Positions 1 through 12,270 of a DNA stretch of 64,000 nt are shown one piece after another. The position numbers and the translations under genes are program-made. Position 1 is the stretch's first letter; each line of letters starts with the position of its first letter. The stretch comes from Solea solea (Eukaryota; Chordata; Actinopteri; Pleuronectiformes; Soleidae): contig NC_081145.1 of NCBI RefSeq assembly GCF_958295425.1, positions 27,501,889-27,565,888 of the forward strand, read 5' to 3'. The notes below the pieces were generated by a model. It was given only the letters and a program-made list of their open reading frames with translations. It was not told the DNA's origin and made no database searches.

Positions 1-379
1 GGGTTCCCCTCCACGCTGCTTGAAGGGAAGTGATGGATTGAGTACAGTGGACATAAATCGCTCTGCAGGGGTAACGTGACAAAAGGAAAATGTCATTCCC
101 TGAAAAACAGTGAAGGTGTGGAGACTTTTACCGACAAGTATGTCCCACGTTGTTTGTCTTAAAATCTGCTGCCGTGAATGCAAAAGGTCAAAGTTAATGA
201 CTGTTGACGTTAAACCTCCTCGAAGGCCTTTTGCCTTTACAAAGTCCTTTGCTGCTCAGGGAATTGGGATTATTCATTTGATTGATTAGTCACATGTTTC
301 TCACAAGAGTTTGTTAAAATATTTCTGCTTTTCCTAGCCTTCAAACACTCTTCCTTAAATCCACACACATGCAACTAAC
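1..379. other. Gene-free stretch
   Basis: No exon-like open frame with splice sites and no clear repeat was found. The sequence is ordinary AT-rich intergenic DNA leading into an inverted-repeat element. Confidence 0.6.
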
Positions 380-1019
380 GGCGCTTTTCCACTACATAGT
401 CCCAGCCTGGCTCGCCACGGCTTGATTCTACGTGGTTTGGTATGTTTTTCCATGACTATAATACCTCCTCAACGTGGGCGGGGTCATCATAGCACGGCTT
501 GCGTGGAACTGCCGTGACTTTGTTTTTATTCGCAACACAAAAACACAAACTAGTGACTTGGAGCTGTTTTTGGTGAAACTGAATCATTAGAATCAGTTGA
601 TTTGAACTGAAATACCACTGAACATTGGGTCGTGATTGGGCTCACGATTGATCGCCGGCTTGCAGCAGTGCTGTTGTTAAATACACCACACTCCTCTGTT
701 AGATATTGACATTTTAGACATTTCCTTTGCTAAATGTTGGAGATTAACGTTAATGTTTTAAGTCTTTTTAACTTTAATCTACAGTTCAGCATTGTTGGCT
801 TTGATTCTTGTGTCGGACGTCGCGCTCACGACTCTTCCAGTGACGACACTCTCTGACCAATCAATCAATGGCCAGCAGTCTGTCGACGTCACATTCTAGT
901 ATCGGCTCAGCTGACTATGAACCTCGTCAGAGCAGGTACTAAAAAAAAAACCACCAGGTGCTGTCACGAAAAACTGTGCTGAGTCGAGCCGTGCCAGGAC
1001 TGTGTCGTGGAAAAGCGCC
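380..1019. mobile_element. MITE, 640 bp, with terminal inverted repeats
   Basis: The left end reads GGCGCTTTTCCACTACATAG and the right end is its near-complement, ending GTCGTGGAAAAGCGCC. The similarity extends inward through the motifs GGCTCG and CGAGCC. There is no transposase-like frame, so this is a non-autonomous DNA element. I could not see a convincing target-site duplication, so the superfamily is left open. Fragments of the same family lie near 3744-3966 (inverted) and 5288-5555, sharing the motif CTGAATCATTAGAATCAG in one orientation or the other. Confidence 0.75.
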
Positions 1020-2413
1020 AATAGAGTACAATGACAACCCAATTTCAAGGCTCTTAATGGATATGGGTCATTGAAAGTGCTTGAATTTTGAGCAGGAAAG
1101 AAGGGAATTTGATATTTAGGTAAATGTCTCCCTTGTTTGTTACAACGCCACCTGCTGTTTCATGGCCTGCATTGCTTGATGTACTAGGCCTACGCATGAC
1201 AAACGTCAAGTCGCGAATGACGACGTGATGCCTGGGAATAGAAAATTCCAAGATCTCTCTCTCACCAAAGACAAATTACAAAGACTGACTTTGACCCAAG
1301 ATCCCAAGGACAATCACTTTTCCAGATGCAGAGTGAAGTGGACACCATGGACATAGTTGTCCTCCCATCTTGAGCACATTCGCTCCTTGAATTTGAGGGA
1401 AATGGTCCTGGAAATTCCCTGAAAAGTCCTTGAATGTGATGTCAACCAAGGTGTGGGAACGATGTATCAGGTCTGAACATCCAAACTGACTTTTTTCTTT
1501 CAAACCAGTGGCCTTGAGATGGAAATTTGAATTCAACTACCATCATAGAGAGTCTGTTTTAACAGACACCACTGCTGCCCTTATCTGCGTTTCACCTGCT
1601 TCATATGAACTGTCACGCTGGAAGTGTTTAGTAACTACCTGGTACTTCCTACAGCCCGTATCTCAGATTGTATCTGATGTCTCACTGCAAACACCTGCTG
1701 AGGACAGGATGGGGGAGATGGTGCTGTAAAAGGTGAATGACTGAGTCCATTGTCTCATCTTTCTTCTTTTTGGGAAAGGAGCTCATCACCGAGTTGTCAA
1801 ACGGAGATAAATAGCAACACAGCTGGAAATCATAAATCTTTGATCTTTCTCACCCTGAGTCGCTAACATTGCCAGCTCCCTCATGTTCCGCTCTGGTTTG
1901 GAGTGTAAGTGACGTTTGACAGCTCCTGAAATCAAGAACTGGTCCATCTACAGCAAGTAAATGTGGTCGAGGGCCAACTTTTTTTAAGCAATTGAATATT
2001 TGGGCCAAAACTTGGTGTCTTCATCAGACAAAAGTGCCTTAAACTAACAATAATGTGGACGTCGGATGATGTGAGAGACATACTGTTAATATGTATTGTG
2101 CATCTCTAAACATATGATAATAGCTATTTTACGGACATTTACTCCTCAAACCTGGCTGTCTCCATGACAACAGCAGTGTTAGTTTAAATTAACGGTCAAT
2201 GCTAACAACAGAATCTATTTTCTCCAGAATAAAAGCTCTGGATAAGCAAATCATTTAAGATCAGATTTGTTAAATCGTCTGCCGGGGCCAGATACTGATG
2301 CTGGGCGGGCCAGTTTTGGACCACCGGCCACCAATTGCTGACCACTGATCTATAGATAAAATAAAGTTTGTAGTTGCTTTCTTTTCTAGCTGGGGATTTC
2401 AGTGTCTGTATAG
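1020..2413. other. Gene-free stretch with a probable diverged repeat
   Basis: No gene is supported. Around 1060-1470, phrases such as 'tgcttgaattttga' and 'gtccttgaatgtgatgtcaacc' resemble a high-copy teleost intergenic repeat, recognised from memory only. The rest is unique AT-rich sequence. Confidence 0.4.
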
Positions 2414-2634
2414 TAGGGCTGCAGTGGTTGATTGATTATAAATTGTTTAAATTATCATTATTTTTGAATTATTGTGGTTAATAATTACAACTGTTTTTTC
2501 AGCTTCCTAAATGTGAACATTTATTCACATTTCCAGGTTTGGGAAACACTGACTAACATTTTTCAACATTTTATGGCATTTTATGGAGCAAAGTAATCGA
2601 TTAATATAAGAAATAATCTTTACTTGAAGCCCTA
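2414..2634. mobile_element. hAT-like MITE fragment
   Basis: The block begins TAGGGCTGCAG, continues with alternating 'gattgattata' and 'aatcgattaat' motifs, and ends AAGCCCTA. This matches the layout of a very common teleost MITE whose ends read TAGGGCTGCA and whose interior is rich in CGATTAATCG. A second partial copy begins at 6510. It is non-coding. Confidence 0.6.
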
Positions 2635-3154
2635 ATATTTAGGAAATAATGTCTCAACTACAATAAATAAGTTTTGGATATCAAGATAGTATGTGGTGCT
2701 TGTATAAAATTAAAGCTAAAATAACTTTATAATGTTAAACTAATGTAATTTCTACCAGAAAATGACACCATCCATGTGTCTATAGTCATCTTTAGTCCTT
2801 GCAGTAATGATTATTCTTTAGGTAATATTTACTAATTCATTTTCTCATTTAAATATTTGGTGATTTCATAATTGTTCTCATTTTCACAGGGTCAGTTCAG
2901 TTTCATTGCATGTTTTGCTAACAAAGGGAAATGAACACAGCACACACTGTAATCATACGACATATCTCACTGTTATTCAATAACAAAACACACACAAAGG
3001 TTGTAGACTAAACTAGACGATGTCTCACAAGAGCAGTGTGTACATGTTTTATATCGTCAACAATTATTATGACGATTATGACAGAAACAGCTGCAGTCAG
3101 ACTCATGGAGGCATGGACTCGTTCACAGTGTCTGGTGTTTATGTGCAGGTATCT

Positions 3155-3521
3155 CTCTCTCGCTCTCCCTCTCTCCCCCTCTCTCTCTCTCTCTCTCTGG
3201 TCTCAGGTTCACTGAAGCATCTCTGTGTGTCAACAACTTCGTTAGAACTGGACGAGAAACTGAGAAGCTGAGTCACTGCTGCGGCTCGTTACAGCTTCCT
3301 GTGTATCTCTGTCCTTACAGAGGGATTGAATTTAAATTATGCATGGTGTGTGTGAGTGTGTGTGTGTGTCTGTGTGTGTGTGTGAGTGTGTGTGTGTGTG
3401 CACTCACTCAGCCTCGAAGAAACAGAAGCCACCTGAGCCTCACCTGACTGATGTTACCTTGCTAACACTTTCCCATTATTGTACCAGGCAGACAATACAC
3501 TTAACATGACTGTGTGGTGTG

Positions 3522-3579
<58 letters not shown>

Positions 3580-3580
3580 A
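3155..3580. repeat. CT, GT and CA microsatellites
   Basis: There is a (CT)n tract near 3158-3200, an interrupted (GT)n tract near 3345-3400 and a pure (CA)n tract of about 28 units at 3524-3579. Short open frames over these are repeat translations, not genes. Confidence 0.95.
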
Positions 3581-3743
3581 ACATCTAAAACATGCAGGGC
3601 AGTGTTCCCTGGGGACTGCTGTAGATTAAAGTTAAAAAGACTTAAAAATCCTGCAAACAATAACGTTAATCTCCAACATTTAACAAAGCAAATGTGTAAA
3701 ATGTCTACATTTAACAGAGGAGTCTGGAGTATTTAGAGACCGC

Positions 3744-3966
3744 TCAATCGTGAGCGGAAATCACAACCCAACGTTCAGTGGTATTTCAGTTCAGCGACTG
3801 TGTCAGAGGTCAGAGTCTGTGCTCCGGTCATGCAGGAACTACTGAACCATTTCACAGAACAATCAGCTGATTCTAACGATTCACCGTTACACAACTGCTT
3901 TGCTTTGGCCGTCACTGGTTTGTGACAACTCCACAAACCACGTTGAGGGCGGAGCTAGAGTGATGG
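3744..3966 (-). mobile_element. Inverted fragment of the 380-1019 MITE family
   Basis: The segment is the reverse complement of part of the element at 380-1019. Shared landmarks include 'cccaacgttcagtggtattt' and 'cagctgattctaacgattca'. Both termini are missing, so it is an old truncated copy. Confidence 0.65.
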
Positions 3967-4184
3967 AAAATGACCCAGACAACATAGATTCCCTGCTCTG
4001 CTCGTTCTGTGAACTCCTCAACGCGGGTGATTGCGTTAGCGACGCGTTGAAATTCACCTCTGATTTATATGAAATTTGCTGCTCAGGTTTTTCCTCCTCC
4101 CTCCAGTTGCTTGGATTAAAATGTCAGACAGAAGTGTGTCTGTGAGCTGATGGCCTGCAGTTTGACTGTCATTGTGTGTGTGTT

Positions 4185-4217
4185 GACGCCAGTGTGTGTG
4201 TGTGTGTGTGTGTGTGA
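4185..4217. repeat. GT microsatellite
   Basis: Nearly pure (GT)n following a shorter (GT) run; simple-sequence repeat. Confidence 0.9.
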
Positions 4218-5039
4218 TTAGTTTGAGCAGGTTAGCTACGGTGGCTTTAGCCGCATGTGAGCGGAGACAGACTCAAACCTGACGGGAAACAGCTCATTCA
4301 CTGTGGTCAGCCCTCTCTGTCTGACCCCTCCTTCACCACCACCAGTGTATGGAGGAAATTCAATGGATGGATTGACACTATGGTAATTTGCTCCTTGATA
4401 CCACAACCCAACAACAGCCCCCTGCACAACACAAGCATATGGCCAAGTCTGTCATTGCAGCTTAGCAGCACAAGTCTATGGAGGAAACGAGTGAGGGAGG
4501 GAGGGAGGGCCCAACGCCATTCACTCCACAGCCTGAATAATGAACCCCCAACAATCACTTTAATCCAAAAGAGAAGTCTAAAGTGTATGAAACATAACAG
4601 GCAGAAACCAGGGGAAGAAAAATAACACTGGGCCACCCACACCGAGCTTTCAGGACATTTTCTTCTGCTCTGGAGGGAGGGAACAGTGACATTGTTTATG
4701 GTTTGTTCAGGTACCAGTTTAACTAGCAGTCAACCAACGGTCAGAATGTTGCATTATGACTCATTTAGAGTCTTATTATGTTGTGTATAAAGTGTGTTTC
4801 GGGGGTTAATCTGGCTTAAGGTGACTTGGTGATTCAAGTTTCACCTGTAGCAGGAAACACATTCATGACTCACACAAAAATTAAATCCGGTTCAAGAAAA
4901 GAAAGACGTTACTTTGTCATTGCCAAAGTCGTCAATATATGCTTTTGAGTATTGTTGTTAATGCACAACATGATAAATGTAAATCACAAGGCTCGCTCTT
5001 CAAAATGAATCACTAGGACTGTATATTGGCAGCATTTTC

Positions 5040-5230
5040 AAGTGCCAAACACTAACCCTTAACCTTCTGCTTAACCTTAAACCAGGTCTGAACCCATCAA
5101 CAGCTATTTAAGGTGTGACAGATTGTAAGGACCAGTCAAACTGTCCTCACTTCCTGTGGTTTATTTGTTTTTTTTGGTCCTCACAAACATGTGTGTACAA
5201 GTACACACACATCATGTGAGTGTGAGGACA
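5040..5230. repeat. Teleost CA-associated repeat
   Basis: The text 'cactaacccttaacc' followed by 'ggtcctcacaaacatgtgtg' and a CA tract recurs in variant form near 16430-16620, 27000-27160, 27410-27550, 43080-43300 and 51290-51480. It is a dispersed family in which a CCTAACCCTAA-like block and a TCCTCAC block sit beside a microsatellite. Confidence 0.5.
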
Positions 5231-5287
5231 CATCATGGACACAATGCATTACCCTAACCTTAACCATCACAACGAACGGCGTCACAA

Positions 5288-5347
5288 CGTTTTCCATTAC
5301 TGTAGTACCTCCTCATTGTGGGCGGAGTCATCATACGTTTTCTACGT

Positions 5348-5395
<48 letters not shown>

Positions 5396-5555
5396 AACAA
5401 ACAAACAAACAAACAAACAAACAAACAAACACAGACAGACAGACAGACTAGTGGCTTGTCGAGCAGTTGTTTTGGGTGTAACTGAATCATTAGAATCAGT
5501 GTTTTGTTCACAGACGCGTTCAGTACTTGGTGCATGACAGTGACGTCACTCTTTC
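5288..5555 (+). mobile_element. MITE fragment interrupted by a microsatellite
   Basis: 'Gtacctcctcattgtgggcg' and 'ctgaatcattagaatcagt' align to the element at 380-1019 in the same orientation. Between them lies a compound array at 5349-5445: (AC)n, then (AAAC)n, then (AGAC)n. The array replaces the A-rich interior of the intact element, suggesting expansion from it. Confidence 0.6.
5349..5445. repeat. Compound (AC)n (AAAC)n (AGAC)n array
   Basis: Three simple repeats follow one another without spacer. The unit grows from AC to AAAC to AGAC, which fits serial slippage and point mutation within one tract. Confidence 0.95.
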
Positions 5556-6509
5556 CTCTCCTCGGTTGTCTCTGCAGAGCTTTCTGAAGGACAAAACCTC
5601 GTCAGAATCTCGGCCCGCGGTCCAACCGCTCACAGTCGTCTCACTTCACTAGAATAATCCGCGTTGCTTCTGCTTTCCCACACTCACTCACGCCAAGAAT
5701 CTCAACCATGAATCAATGCAACTGTCCAACATGATGATGAATGATTGTTCGGGGACAGGATCTGTCCCCCGCGTTGCGCTTCCTCTCCAGAGCTGTTCAT
5801 TTATTATCTGTCGCCCCCCCCTCCCTGTGGTTTCTCTTTCAGGGAATTGTCGTCCAGACACCAGATCAGTCTCCCGTTCAGGAACGTCAGGGAGTCCAAG
5901 CTGATCTGACGGAAATCTGAAGTCAAAGATAACAAAGAACAAACTCATAAATGAATGATGTTTTCCAGACGATTCAGGTCTTACAACCTCCTCCTAGAAC
6001 ACATCCGGTGGACATCTACCACAGCTTCATGGAGAAGTTCATGGTGACCTCACATGGAGATAAGATTTGTAGACTTTGCTTGTATTTGACTGTTGACACC
6101 ATCAGAATTTTCGATCTGTTTTTCCGTATCGCGTTCATTCAGGTCATAATTTTGTAGACCTGGGGATTAAAACTGCAGGTAATCTGATAATATGAAGCTG
6201 TAAAATCCAGGGTTTCTTTTGTAAGAGTGTGTGGGGTTTATTTTTTTCCTCTTGACCCCATAAATACTCTGTTTTTAAATGACACTCAAATCTAATAAAT
6301 TATAGATTTTTCACTTTCTTTTTTTGTTTGGATGCAGACGTTTTATTTATTTATTCAGGAGCAGGTTTTGTCCTGCACTGACAGTCTCTGCTGCTTCACA
6401 TCGTGTCTGTGCTTAATATTGAAGCACTTGGACCTGAAGGTTGATTAAACAGATCAGTGTCAGATTTAACAGTTTAATGAGTAAAAGTGGCCATTGTTTC
6501 CGTCCGAAC
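5556..6509. other. Gene-free stretch
   Basis: No coding or repeat feature is supported. Short open frames lack splice context and recognisable protein sequence. Confidence 0.5.
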
Positions 6510-6665
6510 TAGGGCTGCAGCGATTATCCGATTTATCAATTGTTAATCTGTGACTAAATTAATCGACACCTATTTTGATAATCGATTCATTGGTTTTGGA
6601 GGTTGTTTTTTTAGGAGCTTTCTGATTTTTCCAGCTTCTTAAACGTGCAAACTAACAACACTACT
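6510..6665 (+). mobile_element. hAT-like MITE, 5' part
   Basis: It opens TAGGGCTGCAGCGATTATCC and carries 'aattaatcgacacc' and 'attttgataatcgattcat', which are the hallmarks of the family also seen at 2414-2634. The right end was not recognised. Confidence 0.65.
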
Positions 6666-7916
6666 ATTCGTTTATTACGTGGAAATCCAGATGTTCCAAA
6701 TTCAGGAGTCGGGAGAAGAAAAACGTTGACTCTACAGAACATGGTAAGACTTTTTGTTTTACTTCACGAACCATGAGTGTGGTTCTTCCCTCATCTCTCG
6801 CTCTCTCTCCCTCTTCAGAGTGAGGTAGTTCAGTAGTGACCTATTAAAAGTGGAGGAATGTCCTCGGTGGAGTCTCTGACCTTGTCCACTGACGGTTTGG
6901 TTTGACCTGCTGGTTCAGGATCAAAGACAAACTGCTCGACCTGGTCAGAGATGTTGGGGGGGTGGGGGGGGCGGGGTCACATACCTCTCTGCTCATGTAG
7001 CCTTCAGTGATCGCTGTGTGAGAAACATTAACTTTCTGCTTGCACGTTTTTAAAATCGTTTTTTCTCCCAACTGGATTTACAGGAAACAGAAACAAAAAA
7101 TCTGGAGTGCAGTCAAATATTAACAATTCCTGTGAAGTTCCCTGAAATGTGGTTATTCTGCTGTGGTAACACTTTACAATAATGGTACATTGATTGATTG
7201 ATTGACCAGTTAGTAAATGCTGTAATAAACTGCTGATTCATGTTTTAACCACACATTTAATTATGTTATTCAGGTTTAGAGCGTGTGTGTAGGATGTAAT
7301 GTGTGCTGCTCTCTGGAAAGAGAGAGAGGAAAGAAAGTATTCATTTGGTTTAGTTTCATTTAGTTTCCCCAACAAGCTGTTCCCACTTTCTTGTCAGCAC
7401 TTATTTATAGTTGATAAATTGCTGTATCTGTTGATCATTCTTTACAAATGTAAACCATAGTGTGCCGAATCTTCTCCTGTGGACGACTATTTAGAAAAAA
7501 AGTACCAGACTGATCCGTTCCACTTGGTTTGTGGCAAAAGCTTCTACTTCTCATTTCATTTAGAACATCTGTAAACTTTGTTTGTCAATCGTCACGTGTG
7601 ATCAGTTGCTCGATCATGACGTTGCTTAACTTTGACGTGAGAACTGAGAGTGAGGAGCATTTCATCTTGTGGTGGTTTTTCCATTCAGGTTCTTGTCTAC
7701 GTCTAAAACAACTCAACAAAGAAAGAACTCGCCTCAGGTGTACGACACCAACACGCCGGCCAAACGCACCAGTGACGTAAAGTTGAGGACGTTTTACGAC
7801 ATCAGCGGATCGCGGAAAATGCCGTAAACGGGTGTGGAGGACTGCTGAAGGTAAATCGAGCTTAATATGTTCACCCATGACCACTCAGAAGCCTGTAGAC
7901 CAAAGCCCAGTCATTC
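6666..7916. other. Gene-free stretch
   Basis: It holds short G-rich and GA-rich low-complexity runs near 6955-6975 and 7315-7335. No exon, RNA gene or clear transposon is supported. Confidence 0.5.
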
Positions 7917-8172
7917 AAATTTACATTTAAGCATTTTAGCTCTTTTATCCAAAGCTACATAGTAGTCTTGGAAAGAACTCCCCTAGTTGCTAGGACAGAA
8001 GATGCTCTCGGAAGAGCTGGGTCTTGGGGAAATTGGACGTTAAAGTGTGATTGATTGAAGGTCACGCCTCTGAACCTCTGAACTTCCAGTTGCACAATTG
8101 ACAACATGGTTGCCGACCAAATCGTAACTCTGAAAGGGTTCCAACCAGTGACCTTGGAAAATGTGAAAGTTG
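7917..8172 (-). mobile_element. tRNA-derived SINE, degraded
   Basis: Read on the minus strand, a tRNA-like B box (GGTCACTGGTTGGAACCC) lies near the 5' end and the 3' tail reads TTTGGATAAAAGAGCTAAAA. This is a mutated form of the teleost SINE tail TGGATAAAAGCGTCTGC. A cleaner tail of the same kind sits at 31655-31700 on the plus strand. Confidence 0.65.
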
Positions 8173-8990
8173 TATCATGATCATCTGACTCCATTTTAAG
8201 AAGCTAATCTTGTTGTTTAATCAGTCCTAATCCTGTCAATCACGCAGTATAATCCAAGAAAGATTATTTGAGTAGAAAAAAGAGAAACAAGCGGCAAGTG
8301 CAAATATTTTGAACGTGAAGTTTTCATACCAGGAACACTTCACATTCCTGTTCATAGGTGGATAGGAAGCCGAGGTTAATGATTGGCTCCTGATTCTGCC
8401 CGTTGCAGCTAATCCACCTAATCTCAGAGAAAGTAGAGGAGTGGAACACGAAGAGCAGCAGCGTGAACTCAGCTCAACGCTGAATGTGTGTATATACATA
8501 ATTATGTGATTAAATGTTCTTGTTTTAAGAAAAAGAATCTGTCAACAGATTTTTATTTTTTATTTCTTAAAAACTAGAATGTAAATCTAGAATAAAACAG
8601 ATTTAAGAGACAGTGAGTGAGTGGAAGTGTAAATGAGTGAGTGAGTGTGTGACCATTGTTATAGTGCGTCACTGCTAATTAAATCTTAAAGTAACTTAAT
8701 CTTATTAAGGGAAAAGTTAAGACAAATAAGAATATTTTTGCCAAGGTTTATTTGGATAGCAAGTTTTAATTCCCAAAATAATACAGTTTATTTAATTTCT
8801 GTCAGTGAATTGTCATAAATATGACTCCCTGGACCTTTAAAGCTGCAGTCACCACAATCTCATATAATCTCTTTATTCTATTGCATTTATTGTCCAACTC
8901 TTTAGACTCTTCAGGAAAGGGGGTGTCACGTTTAAGAGAGAGACAGTTTTTAATCGAGGAGGAGAAGGAGCAGGAGGAGGAGGTCACATC
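8173..8990. other. Gene-free stretch
   Basis: AT-rich, with short GAGT-type runs near 8610-8650. Nothing coding is supported. Confidence 0.5.
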
Positions 8991-9203
8991 AAACTCACAC
9001 ACACACACACACACAGATTTGGTGGAGCTGATGAGAACAAGGATTAAAAAGGGAAACAGGAAAACGATCTCACACACACACACACACGTGTGGAAATGTC
9101 AGACAGGAAAGTAAAAGGCAGCATCTGTTTCCCTCGATTCACCCGTCGGTGACGAGGCTGAAGTCGGAGTGAACTTCCTGTGTGCAGCTCGCACCATGCC
9201 CTG

Positions 9204-9253
<50 letters not shown>
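8991..9253. repeat. CA and CT/CA microsatellites
   Basis: (CA)n at about 8996-9016 and 9070-9087, then (CT)n joined to (CA)n at about 9204-9252. Open frames over them are artefacts. Confidence 0.95.
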
Positions 9254-9254
<1 letters not shown>

Positions 9255-10684
9255 CCACATGTGCAGCTTTGACGTCGCTGCTCAGTTTAGCATTGTCTAT
9301 AAAAATCACTGTCTTTCAACTGGCTGTGGAGTGAGTGAGTGAGTGACTATCAAGACTAGAAAAGCTGTATATACAGACCATAATACCAACTCTGATTTTA
9401 GTTCATAGTAACGGGTAACAAAGAGAGTTGGAGGAAATGTAGTGGAGTAAAAGTAAAAGTTGTTAGAGGTATAAATAACAAAGTAAAGTACAGAAATGTG
9501 TACTTAAGTACATACAGTAAGTACTTTATAACATGACTGTCCCTTTAAATGGCCTGTGTCAGACTGTTCTACTGTAATACTCACTGACTAGTTCATATGT
9601 ATTTACTCCAGTCGTAGTAACTGCAGCCGTTTGAGGGAATCATTGTGATGAATGAGTGAGTCCTTTTCTTTAGACACATTCATGTCTTCACGAGGTTCAG
9701 AGGCTCAGACCATGTGAGGAAAGTCCGAAAATAATCTGAGTTACAGTCTGTCGTAACTGTGTCATCGTGCTCGACCTTGACCTCTCTCTCTGCGTACAGA
9801 CGACCCCGCCCTGCTCACATGACTGTAAATGGGCGTGCTTGTTTTCTCCTCCTCAGCAGCAGCAGCAGCAGCAGCAGCCTTCTGTTTTATGACACCTGCG
9901 TAAAAACACTTGCTCTTCTTCTTCTTCTTCATCATCTCAGCTCTGATAGCCATCTAACAGCGCTGCATTCTTCTGAACCCTAAGCCACTTCTTCACTTAT
10001 CAAATTTCAGTCGGTCTCCGCGCGGCTCGCGTTACACCGCAGCATGACAACAAGTATGTAAACAAGAAGACGGGACGTTCACATTCACCGTCGTGTGAAT
10101 TGATTGGATGTTTAATTTCAGCCGTTGGCAGATTTTATTACGTCACAGGAGTGAGATTAAAACAAAACAGACAAAGAGACAGAGGCCAAACGACAGTGAG
10201 GTCACAAGACAAACAAGAGAAATATAAAGAGAGGGCGAGGAAGTCAGGCCTCGGCGTTTTACGATCCCGATGAGCCGGTTCTGTTCTCTTGACGTCGACG
10301 CTGCTCGTCTGCCTGTCACTCACAGCAGGGAGGGAGCGGAGAAGAGAAGAAAAGAATCAATGTTCCACAAAAGCAGCTCAGCGAGGCGAGACAGAGAAAC
10401 CAGCGGCGCTGACGTCACGCCAGTCTGTGAAGAGTCGCAGTTAAAGACGACATAAACCATGGAAAGTTGCTCGAGGACGTCCACTGGTCCTGACGACACT
10501 TGTACGACTCCAACCTTAGAGTTCATTGGGTTGCACATTAGAAGCAGCTCTCAGTGGACATGAAGAACGGTCGTCTAACTTGACCCTGTGATGGTTCGTT
10601 TGAGGTCACAGTGATCAGAGTTTCCAGAAGTAATGAAATTCTCTGCTTAATCTGTTCTTAATCTTCTACATCGACCTCTTTCGG
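9254..10684. other. Gene-free stretch with a short CAG run
   Basis: A (CAG)8 tract lies near 9854-9878, followed by a (TTC) run at 9917-9930. The rest shows no repeat or exon signal. Confidence 0.5.
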
Positions 10685-10960
10685 CTCCTCCCCTTAGGGG
10701 TCGCCACGGCAGATCATCTGCCTCCATCTCGTCTTCTCCCTCGTGTCCCTAAGTGTCCTTTTTTTTACAACATTCATGGACCTTCTCTTTGGTCTCTTGG
10801 TCCAAACCATCTCTACCTTGACCCTCTCACTTTTTCTCAGAGCTGTCCCTGGTTGTTATATATGCTCATTTCCAATCCTGTCCTCATCCTGGTCCCTCCC
10901 AATGGAAATCTTCCTCATCTTCAGCCCTGCCTCCTGCCAAGCCGTACTCACGGTATACCT
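10685..10960 (-). pseudogene. Degraded 3' end of an RTE-like non-LTR retrotransposon
   Basis: The minus-strand translation, through several stops and shifts, keeps the order of motifs usual at the C-terminus of RTE-type reverse transcriptase proteins in fish. These are a DRIGNEHI-like motif (family form DRIRNEYI), then KRPKRRSMNVV, then RWRQMICRGDP. The conserved DNA phrase 'ggggtcgccacggcagatca' gives the last of these. It is a dead fragment. Confidence 0.65.
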
Positions 10961-11204
10961 GTACATACCTGTATTTAGTATCCCGACTCGTGGACATAGT
11001 TTGCTATTTGTCGCTGTGTCGTTTAAAAAGTAGAAGAAGACAGTTTACACTTGAGAGCCGCGCGTTTATTGGGATTAATAAAACTACTCTGACTCTCGAT
11101 TTCTTTTTTAATTATATAGTGTCTTAAATCTTCGTTTTTGAGGTCTTAAAAAAGGTTTAAAAATTGGTTCAACACAAGTTGTCGCGATCACATTATCTCT
11201 AACT

Positions 11205-11425
11205 TTTAGTCAGTTCATCAGTGAGTGGATTTTTGTCCCAAAATTTGAAAGGATTCCGTGGGGCGGTTTTGAGAGACATCGTGGTGACGCGGTTACACGT
11301 TGCCACCAAAATCAAACCAGTTCGTCCCTGAGTTCAAGTCAATGTTTGCACCAAATTTAAAGGAATTCCCTTAAATCTCTGTAAGGATATCAAGTTCAGA
11401 ACAAAGGGACAGACAGACAACCTCC
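11205..11425. repeat. Dispersed teleost repeat fragment
   Basis: 'Gccaccaaaatcaaaccagt', then 'caccaaatttaaaggaattc', then 'gggacagacagacaac' follow the layout of a common teleost repeat that ends in a GGACGGACGG-type stretch. The assignment rests on recognition of these phrases only. Confidence 0.5.
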
Positions 11426-12270
11426 TTCATCAGGCTGTTTCAGGTGCTTGGACATAATAAGAGAAGTCAATAAATTACCAAAATAAAAGTGATATACATT
11501 TCTTTTTCCCTGCAAATCACTTTGAAAGACCCAAATTAACAATATGTGCTCTTTCAGCTGAGGGATCTGCATTTCAAAGCGGCTCTGGGACAAATATAAG
11601 TGGGAGGGAACATCGTCTGTTGGCACGACAAAGAAGCAGATTGGAAATCTGGCATCGGACATGAGGACAGTTTGTCTCACTCTGTCCTCCTGACATCACA
11701 GGAAGTTCACTCGACTATTTCAGTCGCAGAGTTTCCAGATGGGCAGGGTCAGGTCAAGAGGGCTGCAATGGAGGGGGAAAAAACGGTAATAATTACGAGT
11801 CGGTCAAATCGGCTTTGGCGACGTTGTTGCGGCGGTCGTGAGTCGTGATGTCAGGTGAAGGTGTTGTCCTCCATGACGGTTAAATCAACACACACTGCCT
11901 CGACCTCACATTTCTCACGCCTGCAGAAGACAAAACAGAGCGGTCACTGTGAGAGCGGTGCGGGACACCACATTTACCACATCTGTGAACGTGTGTGTGT
12001 GTGTGTTCACTGTGGGACAACAAGTTCAGTCAACAGGCGGGTGTCATCAGAGCCGAGTGCCAACAACCTGTCAGGCATATTTTACTAGAATTAAAGACAG
12101 GTGCATCATTATCTGCCCTGCACTCTGTAAAATACACGCCACACCAACATATTCAGCACCGTTTAAAGTTTGTCAGATAAATGTACTCAAGCTCATATCT
12201 GCAGTATCTTTCATAATATGTTTGCTTTCTAATCTCACAGATAAACATTGTTTTCTACAGTAAAATCTAC
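11426..12270. other. Gene-free stretch
   Basis: No gene is supported. A short (GT)n run at 11994-12006 is the only simple repeat. Confidence 0.5.
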